Of a DNA stretch of 64,000 nt, positions 9,039-17,147 are shown piece by piece. The DNA lies in contig NZ_LMBX01000014.1 in assembly GCF_001439605.1 (NCBI RefSeq), forward strand, positions 45,885 to 109,884. Reading direction: 5' to 3'. Under the pieces are notes generated by a model. That model searched no databases. It was not told where the DNA came from and saw nothing but the letters and a program-made list of their open reading frames with translations. The stretch is from Cytobacillus praedii (GTDB taxonomy: Bacteria; Bacillota; Bacilli; Bacillales; Cytobacillaceae). The translations under genes and the position numbers were made by a program. The stretch's first letter is position 1. The number at the start of each line of letters is the position of its first letter.

Positions 9039-9650
9039 ATGAAACAAAAAGGATTTGTTCGGCCAACTGATTATTATGATGAACGTCTATCTGTAATTGA
9101 TGAACAAATATGTATGTTATTTAAAGAAAGGAAAGTGCTTTCGAACAAACATCCCGGATTTCCACCTGATGAGTACATTACCAAGTGGGCCGGAAAGTTC
9201 GAACTTTATGAGGACTTGCTCAGGTCTATATTTGGAGCACTTAGAATGGAAGATGAATTTAGACCTCGTGTTGAACCAACTAATTTTATTAAGCATATTC
9301 CAATTTTAAAATCTATTGAAATAGATATGAAAATATACACTGTAACCTTTATTCGGCAGTTTGAGAATGCGAGTGTTGTACACTTAGATATCAATTGGGA
9401 CGGTACGAATGATTCTCGTGAAGAATTACATAATTACCGTACCTTTGAAATGAACTTAGGAAAGCAATATGATTGTCGGCCATATGGAGGAAGAGGAGGT
9501 ACGGGTCAATATACACACCAATTCATTGTAACTCCTCCAATACCGGATGATCCAACTGGGCTTATTATTTCTTTTATTGAATATAACTCAATTTTTAGTG
9601 ACAAGAAAACAGGAGTTGAAGTGAAAATTCATGTAGAGGAAGGTTGTTAA
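9039..9650 (+). CDS. Hypothetical protein with chorismate-mutase-like N-terminal helix
   Basis: The protein has 203 residues, is soluble, and has no signal peptide. I do not recognise its family with certainty. Residues about 14-35 (DERLSVIDEQICMLFKER) resemble the first helix of AroQ-type chorismate mutases, but the other catalytic segments are not evident. The C-terminal half is beta-rich with a glycine patch, YGGRGGTGQ. A good ribosome site (CAGGGGG) precedes the ATG. It sits between the S66 peptidase and a GNAT gene, all on one strand with short gaps, so the three may be cotranscribed. Confidence 0.7.
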   Translation: MKQKGFVRPTDYYDERLSVIDEQICMLFKERKVLSNKHPGFPPDEYITKWAGKFELYEDLLRSIFGALRMEDEFRPRVEPTNFIKHIPILKSIEIDMKIYTVTFIRQFENASVVHLDINWDGTNDSREELHNYRTFEMNLGKQYDCRPYGGRGGTGQYTHQFIVTPPIPDDPTGLIISFIEYNSIFSDKKTGVEVKIHVEEGC

Positions 9651-9686
9651 TACATTTCGATTAGATAAGTTTGAGAGGGAAGCAGG

Positions 9687-10157
9687 ATGAATTTTTTTAT
9701 CAGAAAAATGACTGAACATTTTGCGGTGGAAATACTCAATTGGAAGTATGAAGCACCGTATGATTTTTATAATAATGACCTATGTACAGAAAATATAAAA
9801 GAACTCCTTGAGCAAACATATTATGCAGTCGTAAATGAAAATGATTTTTTAATAGGATTTTTCTGTATTGGCAGCTCTGCACAAGTTCCAATCGGTTTGG
9901 AATATGGTGCGTATTCGGATGGTTATATCGATATAGGGCTTGGCATGAAGCCAGAATTAACAGGGAAGGGTTATGGTTACTCATACTTTTCTTATCTTCT
10001 TCAATATATTAGGGAGATTTATACAGATAATAACGTCCGTTTAACAGTTGCTAAGTTTAATCAGCGTGCCATTCGTTTGTATGAAAAACTTGGGTTTGAA
10101 CGTAAAATTGAATTTGCGAATAATTCAACTATTTTCTTAACAATGATAAAGGAATAA
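9687..10157 (+). CDS. GNAT-family N-acetyltransferase
   Basis: The protein has 156 residues. The acetyl-CoA pyrophosphate loop is visible as the L-T-G-K-G-Y-G stretch (about 91-97), followed by the typical beta5-alpha4 end VAKFNQRAIRLYEKLGFE (about 121-138). The acceptor substrate is unknown; this sub-group often acts on amino acids, small amines or antibiotics. Start ATG follows GAGAGGGAAGC. It is the third gene of a same-strand run and precedes the broken DUF1835 gene by about 70 bp. Confidence 0.85.
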   Translation: MNFFIRKMTEHFAVEILNWKYEAPYDFYNNDLCTENIKELLEQTYYAVVNENDFLIGFFCIGSSAQVPIGLEYGAYSDGYIDIGLGMKPELTGKGYGYSYFSYLLQYIREIYTDNNVRLTVAKFNQRAIRLYEKLGFERKIEFANNSTIFLTMIKE

Positions 10158-10228
10158 ACGCAGGATTATTCGGAGGGGAATGGTTTTTCATACGAACAAA
10201 AGTAAATTATCCATTTATCTATTTTTTT

Positions 10229-11284
10229 ATGGAGCCAGCTGTCGTATTTGTATATAAAATTGAAACGAATGATTACTTAACCGTCTCAAGGTTTTTAGAT
10301 GGTGGAAGTTTGGAAACGTATGAATTGAATCATCCGGAAGAATTTAATACATTTACACATGAAGAATCGCACCCACTTTTTGGTCGAGGATACTTCATTC
10401 AACAAAACGATACTTACAAGATGACAAAATTCATTAATAAACAAATTCAAAAACACCGTGTAATCAACGATGGACCGATACACATTGTTTCAACAGAGTC
10501 GGCAGCTGGAACCATTAGGTATAGTATAGATAGGCCAAGGAAAGTGCTTGCATTTTCAGAGTTTTTTTCATTTGGACCATTGTGGAAGCTTGATAGGGAA
10601 GAAGGTCAGGCTTATCGAAATGAATGGCTTTTTGACAATATTAACATGGAGTTTCAAGATGATTATGAAAACGAAATGAGATTTGCCAATACGTTGCTTG
10701 AAATAGAAGACATAGAAGAGGGGGTTCCTATTTACATATGGGTTGGAAATAATACACTCGAGCAAATTGGTGTCCGTTTTATCTTGCAGCTGCTAAGCGG
10801 AAAAGCAAATGCTGTCTTTCTCATAAATTCTGCTGTCCTCTATCAAAAACTTATTAATCATCATCTACCCATTTACCATACTAGTCAAATGACACCTGAT
10901 CACATTAAGCTTATTTTCGAACAAGGAAAGAATAGTCACCCATTATCTCTAGAAGATCGTGAACAATATGTAAGATAATGGAAATCACTGGCGCAATCAA
11001 AGGGAGTTCTTCGCCTATGGCGGAATAATGAAATAAGTAGCGTCTCTGAAAATCATTATGACTCATTAATCATTCAAATAATTAAAAAGATACATAGAGA
11101 ACAGGTGCATAAAGATTTTATCAGGGCATCTAAAGTGATTGGAGAAATGCTGGAGCAAATGATGGAAGAATTCGTTAGCGATTCCTTTTTGGAATATAGA
11201 ATTAGATATTTAATATACAATGGGGTACTCGAATTAAAGGGTGTACCTAAATCGATGAGACACTATAGCGTGAAGCTGAGATAA
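10229..11284 (+). pseudogene. DUF1835-DUF3658 protein gene split by an in-frame TAA
   Basis: The first 249 codons give a DUF1835-like protein (IHIVSTESAAG, EFFSFGPLW). They stop at TAA 10976-10978. The same frame continues without another stop for 101 codons to TAA 11282-11284 and encodes a DUF3658-like end (GVLRLW, DSFLEYRIRYLI, RHYSVKLR), the usual second domain. One substitution, such as CAA to TAA, explains the break. The 5' end is also odd: a strong GGAGGGG at about 10172 is followed at the right distance by in-frame ATA (10190), not a normal start, while the ATG at 10229 has no good site. The function of the family is not known. Likely inactive; readthrough cannot be excluded. Confidence 0.82.
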
Positions 11285-11313
11285 TTAAAAATTTCCTTAT
11301 GGGAGATAAACTG

Positions 11314-11526
11314 ATGAATCCAATGAATCTCATGGCATTAGGATTACCTTTCGTTATCGTAATGTTAGTAATAATTTGTTTTTATAAAGTGTTTGTCAAA
11401 AAGAAAAGTGTGGCGCCTTTCTATACTCCATTTGATAAAATCACTGGTCAAGCTGAAGTGGAATACCATGAGGAGCAAGAAATTATAGCTGTGAATGAGG
11501 ACGAAGGCGACGATAAAAATCGGTAA
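11314..11526 (+). CDS. Small single-pass membrane protein, DUF3951-like
   Basis: The protein has 70 residues. One membrane helix (about 6-24) is followed by a basic stretch KKK and an acidic tail (EYHEEQEIIAVNEDEGDD). The motif FYTPFDKITGQ is shared with small Bacillus proteins that I recall as DUF3951, of unknown function. The ATG at 11314 is chosen over the one at 11299 because GGGAGA lies 7 nt before it and overlaps the upstream ATG. An intrinsic terminator follows directly. Confidence 0.75.
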   Translation: MNPMNLMALGLPFVIVMLVIICFYKVFVKKKSVAPFYTPFDKITGQAEVEYHEEQEIIAVNEDEGDDKNR

Positions 11527-11540
11527 ACAGTGTTTGACAG

Positions 11541-11570
11541 GGTATCCCAAGTAGGGGATATCTTTTTTTT
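11541..11570 (+). terminator. Intrinsic terminator after the DUF3951-like gene
   Basis: GGTATCCC at 11541-11548 pairs with GGGATATC at 11555-11562 (one G-U pair) and is followed by eight T residues. Confidence 0.85.
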
Positions 11571-11715
11571 GCACACTTAAGTTGAGTAAATATATTTTTC
11601 TTTTAAGGGAATAATATACCATGATGGACTAAGATTGTTGAGAATTCTCAAAACTGATTGATTACAAAAGGTTTTGAAGAAAAATGAAAGTCTAATATAG
11701 AAGGAGTAAATAATT

Positions 11716-11793
11716 ATGATCTTTTATATAAGTATCCTATATCCTTCATTGGCAGCAAGACAAAACGTTTCTCAAAAGGTGTATAACCTATGA
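11716..11793 (+). CDS. 25-codon ORF translationally coupled to the next gene
   Basis: A clear AAGGAG lies 8 nt before an ATG at 11716. The 25-residue peptide begins with a hydrophobic MIFYISILYP, and its TGA overlaps the next ATG as ATGA at 11790-11793. The overlap suggests translational coupling. I know no homologue. It could also be the displaced N-terminus of the following gene after a frameshift. Confidence 0.45.
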   Translation: MIFYISILYPSLAARQNVSQKVYNL

Positions 11794-12248
11794 GGCAGCA
11801 AAAATTGATCATGCTCTTAATAATGATTCTCCCTTGGTTAACCATCCCCTTAATCGGCAAAAAATCAATCAAAAGATATTTATCTGCAGGTATATTTATT
11901 TCAATTATTGTTACCATAGAAAGTTTCATTGCCAAAAAAAGAAGATGGTGGTGGTTTCATGTTAAAATTCATCCGAATATACAAGGTGAGTTTCCTTTAA
12001 TATGGGGTCCATTTCTAATTGGCTCGCTTTGGATTTTAAAATTTACATACCGAAATTTCTATCGATATATTATTTTAAATCTCATTATTGATACATTTTT
12101 CACATATGCATTTGTGAATTTCCTTCAATACATAGGAATTGGGACACTTGGACGTTTAAAAAAAATCCAATTATCATTGCTTTTCTTTTTCAAATCTCTC
12201 CTTTTGTATGGTTTTCAAACTATCAAGGAAACCTTCATAAAGGGTTAG
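11790..12248 (+). CDS. Hypothetical membrane protein
   Basis: The protein has 152 residues with about four hydrophobic segments (5-20, 29-45, 66-85, 92-115). An aromatic and basic patch RRWWWFHVKIHP (about 51-62) sits between the second and third. I have a general memory of such proteins in Bacillus genomes but cannot assign a function. Its ribosome site (AAAAGG) is weak and its ATG overlaps the stop of the 25-codon ORF, so coupling probably drives translation. It ends in front of a bidirectional terminator shared with the cyd operon. Confidence 0.65.
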   Translation: MRQQKLIMLLIMILPWLTIPLIGKKSIKRYLSAGIFISIIVTIESFIAKKRRWWWFHVKIHPNIQGEFPLIWGPFLIGSLWILKFTYRNFYRYIILNLIIDTFFTYAFVNFLQYIGIGTLGRLKKIQLSLLFFFKSLLLYGFQTIKETFIKG

Positions 12249-12270
12249 AAAGGGAGAGTATAAAAAATAA

Positions 12271-12306
12271 AAATCACCACAACTTGATAAATGTGGTGAT
12301 TTTTTT
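12271..12306. terminator. Bidirectional intrinsic terminator
   Basis: ATCACCACA (12273-12281) pairs perfectly with TGTGGTGAT (12292-12300). T-runs lie on the right for the plus strand and, through the A-rich left flank, on the minus strand. It ends both the membrane-protein gene and the cyd operon. Confidence 0.88.
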
Positions 12307-12316
12307 CTTGTACAGA

Positions 12317-12415
12317 TTATTCCACTAGATCATCTTTAGACACGGCCCAAAAAGAAACTGCGATTGATAGACATACAACTATAAATGGAGCATAAAAAAT
12401 TAGAAAATGACTCAT
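12317..12415 (-). CDS. cydS: CydS-like small subunit of cytochrome bd oxidase
   Basis: A 32-residue ORF directly follows cydB, with AAGGAGAG 6 nt before its ATG. It is one membrane helix starting MSHFLIFYAPFIVV and ending in a charged SKDDLVE. From memory this matches the 33-residue CydS subunit seen in the Geobacillus cytochrome bd structure, which shares the pattern FLI-x-YAP-x-VVV-x-x-LS and a C-terminal KD. CydS packs on CydA and is thought to stabilise the haem core. Order cydA-cydB-cydS and the terminator right after it support the call. It is short enough to be missed by usual gene finding. Confidence 0.85.
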   Translation of the reverse strand: MSHFLIFYAPFIVVCLSIAVSFWAVSKDDLVE

Positions 12416-12428
12416 GAAATCTCTCCTT

Positions 12429-13454
12429 TTAAGGATGATTGCTTTGTTTTCCTTGTACATATTCCTTATTAAACAAAAACAATCTGAGAAGCAGAATCAA
12501 TGATGGAATTAATAATGCAAGTCCTGCAAGGAAAGCAAATATTAAAGCTGTTGCCATGGCTTCATTAGTAAAACCGTCATAAATAGTAAGATGTGGATAT
12601 AGTAAGTATGGGTAATGAGAAATGCCATAGGCAAAAAAGGCAAGTGCAAATTGCCCCGTTAAAAGTCCAAATGCAAGACCATATCTGATTCGCTTCCATA
12701 GTAAATAAACTGTTCCAACAAATAGTATGAGTGAGAACGCAAACAACCACCATAAATGTATTAAGCGAGTATAATGCTCATGATTATGTCCGTGCATTTC
12801 AACGATTATTCCAGTTGCGGTAAGAATACAAGGACCTGCCCAAATAAGAGAATATTTCCGCATAAGTTCAGTCGCTTCTATGTCATTAGCATGATCTGCA
12901 TACCATGTCAAAAATACAGCTGAAATATATAATACGGCTGTCAAACTTAAAACAACAATGCTCCAACTTAATGGGCTTGTAAAAAGCTTTAAATAATCGA
13001 GTACAGGACCTGTTTGCTCCAGCGTGACAAAACCTCCTTCTGAAATCGATATTACTATGGATAATGAAGCGGGTATAAATAGCCCTGATACCCCATATAA
13101 AAAGACATATATTTTTTGTTTAAGACCCCCATAGGTTGTAAATGCATAATAGGAGCCTCTAATAGCGAGCAAAATGATCGCTATGCTCACAGGAACTAGT
13201 AAAGTTGTACCGTAAAAATACGCTGTTTTTGGGAAAAAGCCGACAATTCCTACAAAGAAAAACACAAGAAAAACGTTTGTAACCTCCCAAACAGGGGATA
13301 AGTACCTCTGGATAATTTTCGTTAGAATATGCTGTTTACCTCTGTATAGACTATAAGCATTAAAGAATCCTGCACCAAAATCAATCGAAGCAATGATAAT
13401 ATACCCAAAAAGGAATAACCAAAGGACAGAAATTCCGATCACTTCAAGAGTCAA
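12429..13454 (-). CDS. cydB: Cytochrome bd quinol oxidase subunit II
   Basis: The protein has 341 residues with eight to nine membrane helices. The N-terminus carries the family signature around SIDFGAGFF (about 23-31) and SPVWEVTNVFLVFF (about 53-66). Together with CydA it forms the membrane oxidase that reduces oxygen with quinol and has high oxygen affinity. The ATG overlaps the stop of cydA by 4 bp (ATGA), showing translational coupling, and cydS follows 13 bp later. The Bacillus type, like this one, is adjusted to menaquinol. Confidence 0.96.
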   Translation of the reverse strand: MTLEVIGISVLWLFLFGYIIIASIDFGAGFFNAYSLYRGKQHILTKIIQRYLSPVWEVTNVFLVFFFVGIVGFFPKTAYFYGTTLLVPVSIAIILLAIRGSYYAFTTYGGLKQKIYVFLYGVSGLFIPASLSIVISISEGGFVTLEQTGPVLDYLKLFTSPLSWSIVVLSLTAVLYISAVFLTWYADHANDIEATELMRKYSLIWAGPCILTATGIIVEMHGHNHEHYTRLIHLWWLFAFSLILFVGTVYLLWKRIRYGLAFGLLTGQFALAFFAYGISHYPYLLYPHLTIYDGFTNEAMATALIFAFLAGLALLIPSLILLLRLFLFNKEYVQGKQSNHP

Positions 13455-14797
13455 TCCAGTTCACCTGCTTCCTCTGTTACTCGATCAGCTAGCTCCTGCT
13501 CAATTGTGTTCTTACGAAACATTCTTGAAAGAACAATGATACTGCCTATTCCTAAAATTATATATAAACCTGCAAATAAAATAAGCATCGTATCTACTTG
13601 GCCGCTTGATGTCGCAGCATCTTTTGTTTTCATAATTCCTCGTAAAACCCAGGGCTGACGTCCAACCTCATCAAGCCACCACCCTGCCTCAATTGCAAGA
13701 ATGGAGAGCGGACCACCTATGACAATCAACGATCGATACCATTTGGAACTGATGAACGTCCACTTCCTCCATAAACCAGCAATAAATGCGATAGATAGCA
13801 CTAACATCAACATGCCGATTGTAACCATCGCATCGAATAAATAGTGGATATATAGCGGAGGTGTTTCATCCTTCTTAAAATCATTGAGTCCAACGACTTC
13901 ATAGCTAGGAATTCCATGGGCTAAAATGCTAAGGGCAAATGGGATTTTCAACGCATATTTCACTTCACCATCCTCAAGTATTCCATATAGGATTAGAGGA
14001 GCTTTTCCCTCCGTATCAAAATGCCATTCTGCCGCAGCTAATTTCTCTGGCTGATATTCAGCTAAATACTTACCAGAGAAATCACCAATGATAACCGTTG
14101 CAATTGTAAATATTAACCCAACTTTCATAGTGAAGAATAATGCCTTTTTATGATAGAGATGATTAGAGCCTTTCAGTAAACGGAAAGCAGCAATAGATGC
14201 GAGAACAAAGGCAGAGGTCATATAAGCTGACACAAGAACATGCGCAACCTTAGTAGGCATTGCAGGATTAAACATAGCTAGCAAGGGTTTAATATTTACT
14301 AAATGTCCATCTACTATGTCAAAACCTTGGGGTGCATTCATAAAAGCATTTACAATTGTAATAAAAATTGCCGAAAAAGAAGCACCTAGAGCTACTGGAA
14401 TTAGTAGCAGCAAATGCTTTTTCTGGTTTTCAAACCGATCCCATGTATATAGATAAATGCCTAGGAATATTGCTTCAAAGAAAAAGGCAAATGTTTCCAT
14501 GAATAAAGGGAGGGCAATTACATTCCCTGCAAGCTCCATAAAGTTTGGCCATAGGAGGGAGAGCTGTAAGCCTATCGCAGTACCAGTCACAACACCAACT
14601 GCAACTGTGATTACATAGCCGCGGGTCCATCTCCTGGCTAATAGAATATAATGTTCGTCCTGCTTCTTTATCCCAACCCATTGAGCCATCATAATCATTA
14701 GGGGGATGCCAACCCCAATGGTGGCATAAATAATATGGAAGGACAAAGTCATTTCAGTTAAAACCCGACTGAAGAAAACAGCTTCTTCATTTCCCAT
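13451..14797 (-). CDS. cydA: Cytochrome bd quinol oxidase subunit I
   Basis: The protein has 448 residues, the usual length for Bacillus-type CydA with a short Q-loop. The helix with the axial His is seen in TLSFHIIYATIGVG near the N-terminus, and the periplasmic GRQPWVLRGIMKT segment is the conserved quinol-side motif. I set the start at the ATG at 14797 (MGNEEAVFF) because AAAGGAG lies just before it. A longer frame to 14881 would overlap a separate small ORF. It is the second gene of a four-gene operon. No FNR or Rex palindrome was clear in the upstream 500 bp. Confidence 0.96.
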   Translation of the reverse strand: MGNEEAVFFSRVLTEMTLSFHIIYATIGVGIPLMIMMAQWVGIKKQDEHYILLARRWTRGYVITVAVGVVTGTAIGLQLSLLWPNFMELAGNVIALPLFMETFAFFFEAIFLGIYLYTWDRFENQKKHLLLLIPVALGASFSAIFITIVNAFMNAPQGFDIVDGHLVNIKPLLAMFNPAMPTKVAHVLVSAYMTSAFVLASIAAFRLLKGSNHLYHKKALFFTMKVGLIFTIATVIIGDFSGKYLAEYQPEKLAAAEWHFDTEGKAPLILYGILEDGEVKYALKIPFALSILAHGIPSYEVVGLNDFKKDETPPLYIHYLFDAMVTIGMLMLVLSIAFIAGLWRKWTFISSKWYRSLIVIGGPLSILAIEAGWWLDEVGRQPWVLRGIMKTKDAATSSGQVDTMLILFAGLYIILGIGSIIVLSRMFRKNTIEQELADRVTEEAGELD

Positions 14798-14814
14798 TTC
14801 AAAAACTCCTTTTC

Positions 14815-14910
14815 TTATCCTGCAAAAGCTCGGCCAATAAATGATAATCCCATAATTAGCGCAACAATAAATACCAGCCAAGTTAATTTTCTTTCGTGAT
14901 TTTTATACAT
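14815..14910 (-). CDS. 31-residue membrane peptide leading the cyd operon
   Basis: The ORF starts at ATG 14910 behind GAAGGAG and stops 17 bp before cydA, on the same strand. The peptide has a charged N-terminus (MYKNHERK), one hydrophobic helix (about 9-25) and a short GRAFAG end. Placement, spacing and ribosome site argue that it is translated with cydAB. It may be a second small oxidase subunit or an assembly peptide. I know no named homologue, so this is inference from context. Confidence 0.7.
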   Translation of the reverse strand: MYKNHERKLTWLVFIVALIMGLSFIGRAFAG

Positions 14911-15413
14911 GAATGATCACTCCTTCATTCTGTCCTTTATATATTATTTTCTATAAAAGGGAGTTTGATGTAAGAAAGAATATTGCGATAATATTTTGCG
15001 GACAGAATATCAGAAAATACCATAATCTGTTAGTATGAAAATAAGAAAAGATACTCAAAATTTTATATTCTTACTCTAAGTCAAGAATTTTATATTTAAA
15101 GAAAATGTATGGTCTTGAATTTTAATCCTCAAATGGAGCCAATGGAGATCCAAATTGTTGTAGGTGGTGCAAATTTCGATGAATATTTTAGAGCAAGGTG
15201 AGTGAATGAAACACATATTGTTATCTAACTAAACCACGTAAATGCTAAATGCATATTTCATAACTGCTGGTATACTCAATTAGAATAGGAGTTTAACATG
15301 GAATTTAATTTTAATTGTTTCTTAATAATTTAGAAAAAGGTATATGGATTTAAGTCTCATAGAATAAGCAGTTTGTATGGATTCACATAAACTAGACAAA
15401 GGAATGCAAATAG
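14911..15413. other. 503-bp intergenic region between divergent cyd operon and phosphotransferase gene
   Basis: No gene with good support. A 22-codon ATG frame at about 15133 (ending GGANFDEYFRAR) lacks a ribosome site and may be a coding remnant. The cyd promoter must lie on the left side, but I cannot place it with confidence. Confidence 0.5.
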
Positions 15414-16328
15414 ATGAATTTATCAAATACAGAATTAAAAAAATTAAGTCAAAAAGTTACTCATGTATTAATGAATGGAATGAAATGGCAGATTGATGAA
15501 GATATACGTTTAATTGGCAGCGGAGTTATAAATGCCGTATTTTTAATTAGGGAAAGGGAAAGAGGGTTGCTTGCGGTTCGAACACCATGGAGATCGGAAG
15601 AACGGATGATGGACAAAAATTCAAGCGGAATTATTTCTTTACAAAAAGAAGCAGCGATAGCAAAGCATTGTGCTAAACATCAAATTCCTGTTCCTAAAAT
15701 ACATCAGCTATATATTGGGAATGACATTAATTTTCTAGTATCTGATTTTATTTCTGGAGATAACCAAAAAATTTCATCATATTCTATAGGGAAGCTACTA
15801 TCAAAAATACATAAAGTCCCTCTAAACGACTTATTCATTATAGATCAAAAAGAACGAACATTAAGTAGAATAATCTCTGAAAGAATAGCAGAACGAGCAA
15901 TATCATTAGGGAAACTGATAAATACTGATATCATCGTTCCAGATTCAGGAATATTAGAGACCATATTGGATACTTCTAATATAAAAAACCGCCTCTTGCA
16001 CCTGGATGTAAGAAGACCAAATATCATAGGTGAAAATGGAATCGTTCAATCCATAATCGATTGGGATAATGCATTTATTGGGAATCCAATAATGGAATTA
16101 ATGAGAATATTAGAGACACAAGAATTAAATGCAGAGGCCTTTTTAGAAGGATATAACGAAACAGAACTACTTAAAAATACAGAGGATGTGATCCAATTAA
16201 TCTATCGGCTTGATACGGCTCTCATGCTCTCAATATTGTTTATTTCGTTTTTAAATGATAAAGATAAAGGGGAATACTATCTAAAGCGCGTTCAATTGTT
16301 AATCAGTGAAATAAATAAATGCTTATAA
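15414..16328 (+). CDS. Aminoglycoside phosphotransferase-family kinase
   Basis: The protein has 304 residues with the small-molecule kinase fold. The catalytic loop appears as H-L-D-V-R-R-P-N (HxDxxxxN) near residue 200, and the metal-binding IDWDNA follows about 20 residues later. Family members phosphorylate aminoglycosides, choline, homoserine or methylthioribose; the substrate here is unknown. ATG follows AAAGGAATGC. The gene stands alone between long non-coding stretches. Confidence 0.82.
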   Translation: MNLSNTELKKLSQKVTHVLMNGMKWQIDEDIRLIGSGVINAVFLIRERERGLLAVRTPWRSEERMMDKNSSGIISLQKEAAIAKHCAKHQIPVPKIHQLYIGNDINFLVSDFISGDNQKISSYSIGKLLSKIHKVPLNDLFIIDQKERTLSRIISERIAERAISLGKLINTDIIVPDSGILETILDTSNIKNRLLHLDVRRPNIIGENGIVQSIIDWDNAFIGNPIMELMRILETQELNAEAFLEGYNETELLKNTEDVIQLIYRLDTALMLSILFISFLNDKDKGEYYLKRVQLLISEINKCL

Positions 16329-16695
16329 AAAAAATTGCCATGATTGTATTTAACCACGAGTAAATTTTTTTGCTATACATCTACTAAAGCAATGCTTATT
16401 GACTCTTTTTTTAGGCTATTTCAAAATAGGATTAGCATTTGGGGCTATTTTTATGTTAACAGTCTATTTGCATAGAAAAGGGGTATGGAAACTGAAATAA
16501 TAAAAGGTGATTGCTGCAGTGTAAAATAGGCATCATTAACTGAGTATTCATCCTTTTATATAATTTTTACAATTCGAAAGAAATTGTTTCAACACGATGT
16601 ATTGAAAAGTTTTTTCCGTAATTATCCAATCATAAACCATATCTTATTCATCCAAAATAAGATAGCTTGTTCATTAAACAAGGGGGAGATTACGG
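16329..16695 (+). other. Intergenic region with a possible membrane-protein remnant
   Basis: A start-less open stretch from 16354 to TAA 16498-16500 encodes a hydrophobic segment (TLFLGYFKIGLAFGAIFM) ending in YLHRKGVWKLK. It looks like the C-terminus of a lost membrane protein, but I cannot name it. The remainder shows nothing recognisable. Confidence 0.35.
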
Positions 16696-17106
16696 TTGAA
16701 ATGGCATAAAAGAATGCTTACTTTATTGCAGAAGCAGGGAGACAAGAAAGTCGCATTATGTGTAGATACATCTACAAATGAAGTTCCAAAGATGCTGATT
16801 AATAATATTGTTAAGCTATTTGAGCAACTAAAACCGGATACACTATTAGTTCAGGCAGATTTTAAAATAAGGAGTATTACGCCAATAAAAAGTGATACCA
16901 TTAAATATTATTCACACGGAAAGTCTTCCTACACACTAGTACTTGAATGGGCACAGGAAGAAAAATTAGATACTCTATTTTATATTACTGATGTGACCGG
17001 GTTTATACCTGAAGAAATGGATACAGTTGATTTTGATTTATATTGGCTCGTTCCTGATGATTTCATCCCAAATGTTCCATTTGGGAAAGTAATTAAAGTT
17101 GCTTAA
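16696..17106 (+). CDS. VWA-like domain protein resembling the DUF2201 C-terminal part
   Basis: The protein has 136 residues with an alternating beta/alpha pattern. VALCVDTS near the N-terminus, LVQADFKI, YSHGKSSYTLVLEWA, TLFYITDVTGFIPE and the ending PFGKVIKVA follow the order of the VWA-like domain of DUF2201 proteins. The metal site is degraded: DxSxS reads D-T-S-T-N. Normally the domain is fused to a metallopeptidase-like half, which is absent here. Start is TTG behind AGGGGGAG. It converges on the GNAT-aminotransferase gene across a shared hairpin. Function unknown. Confidence 0.6.
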   Translation: MKWHKRMLTLLQKQGDKKVALCVDTSTNEVPKMLINNIVKLFEQLKPDTLLVQADFKIRSITPIKSDTIKYYSHGKSSYTLVLEWAQEEKLDTLFYITDVTGFIPEEMDTVDFDLYWLVPDDFIPNVPFGKVIKVA

Positions 17107-17113
17107 CAAGAAA

Positions 17114-17138
17114 GATCCCTCGCAAGATGTGAGGGATC
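17114..17138. terminator. Terminator hairpin between convergent genes
   Basis: GATCCCTC (17114-17121) pairs perfectly with GAGGGATC (17131-17138). The T-rich tail is on the minus strand (TTTCTTG), so it mainly serves the GNAT-aminotransferase gene. Confidence 0.75.
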
Positions 17139-17147
17139 CAATTTGTC

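Noticed and set aside
14798..14881. Longer cydA start at 14881
   Set aside because: The ATG at 14797 has its own AAAGGAG site, and the extension overlaps a well-formed separate 31-residue ORF in another frame.
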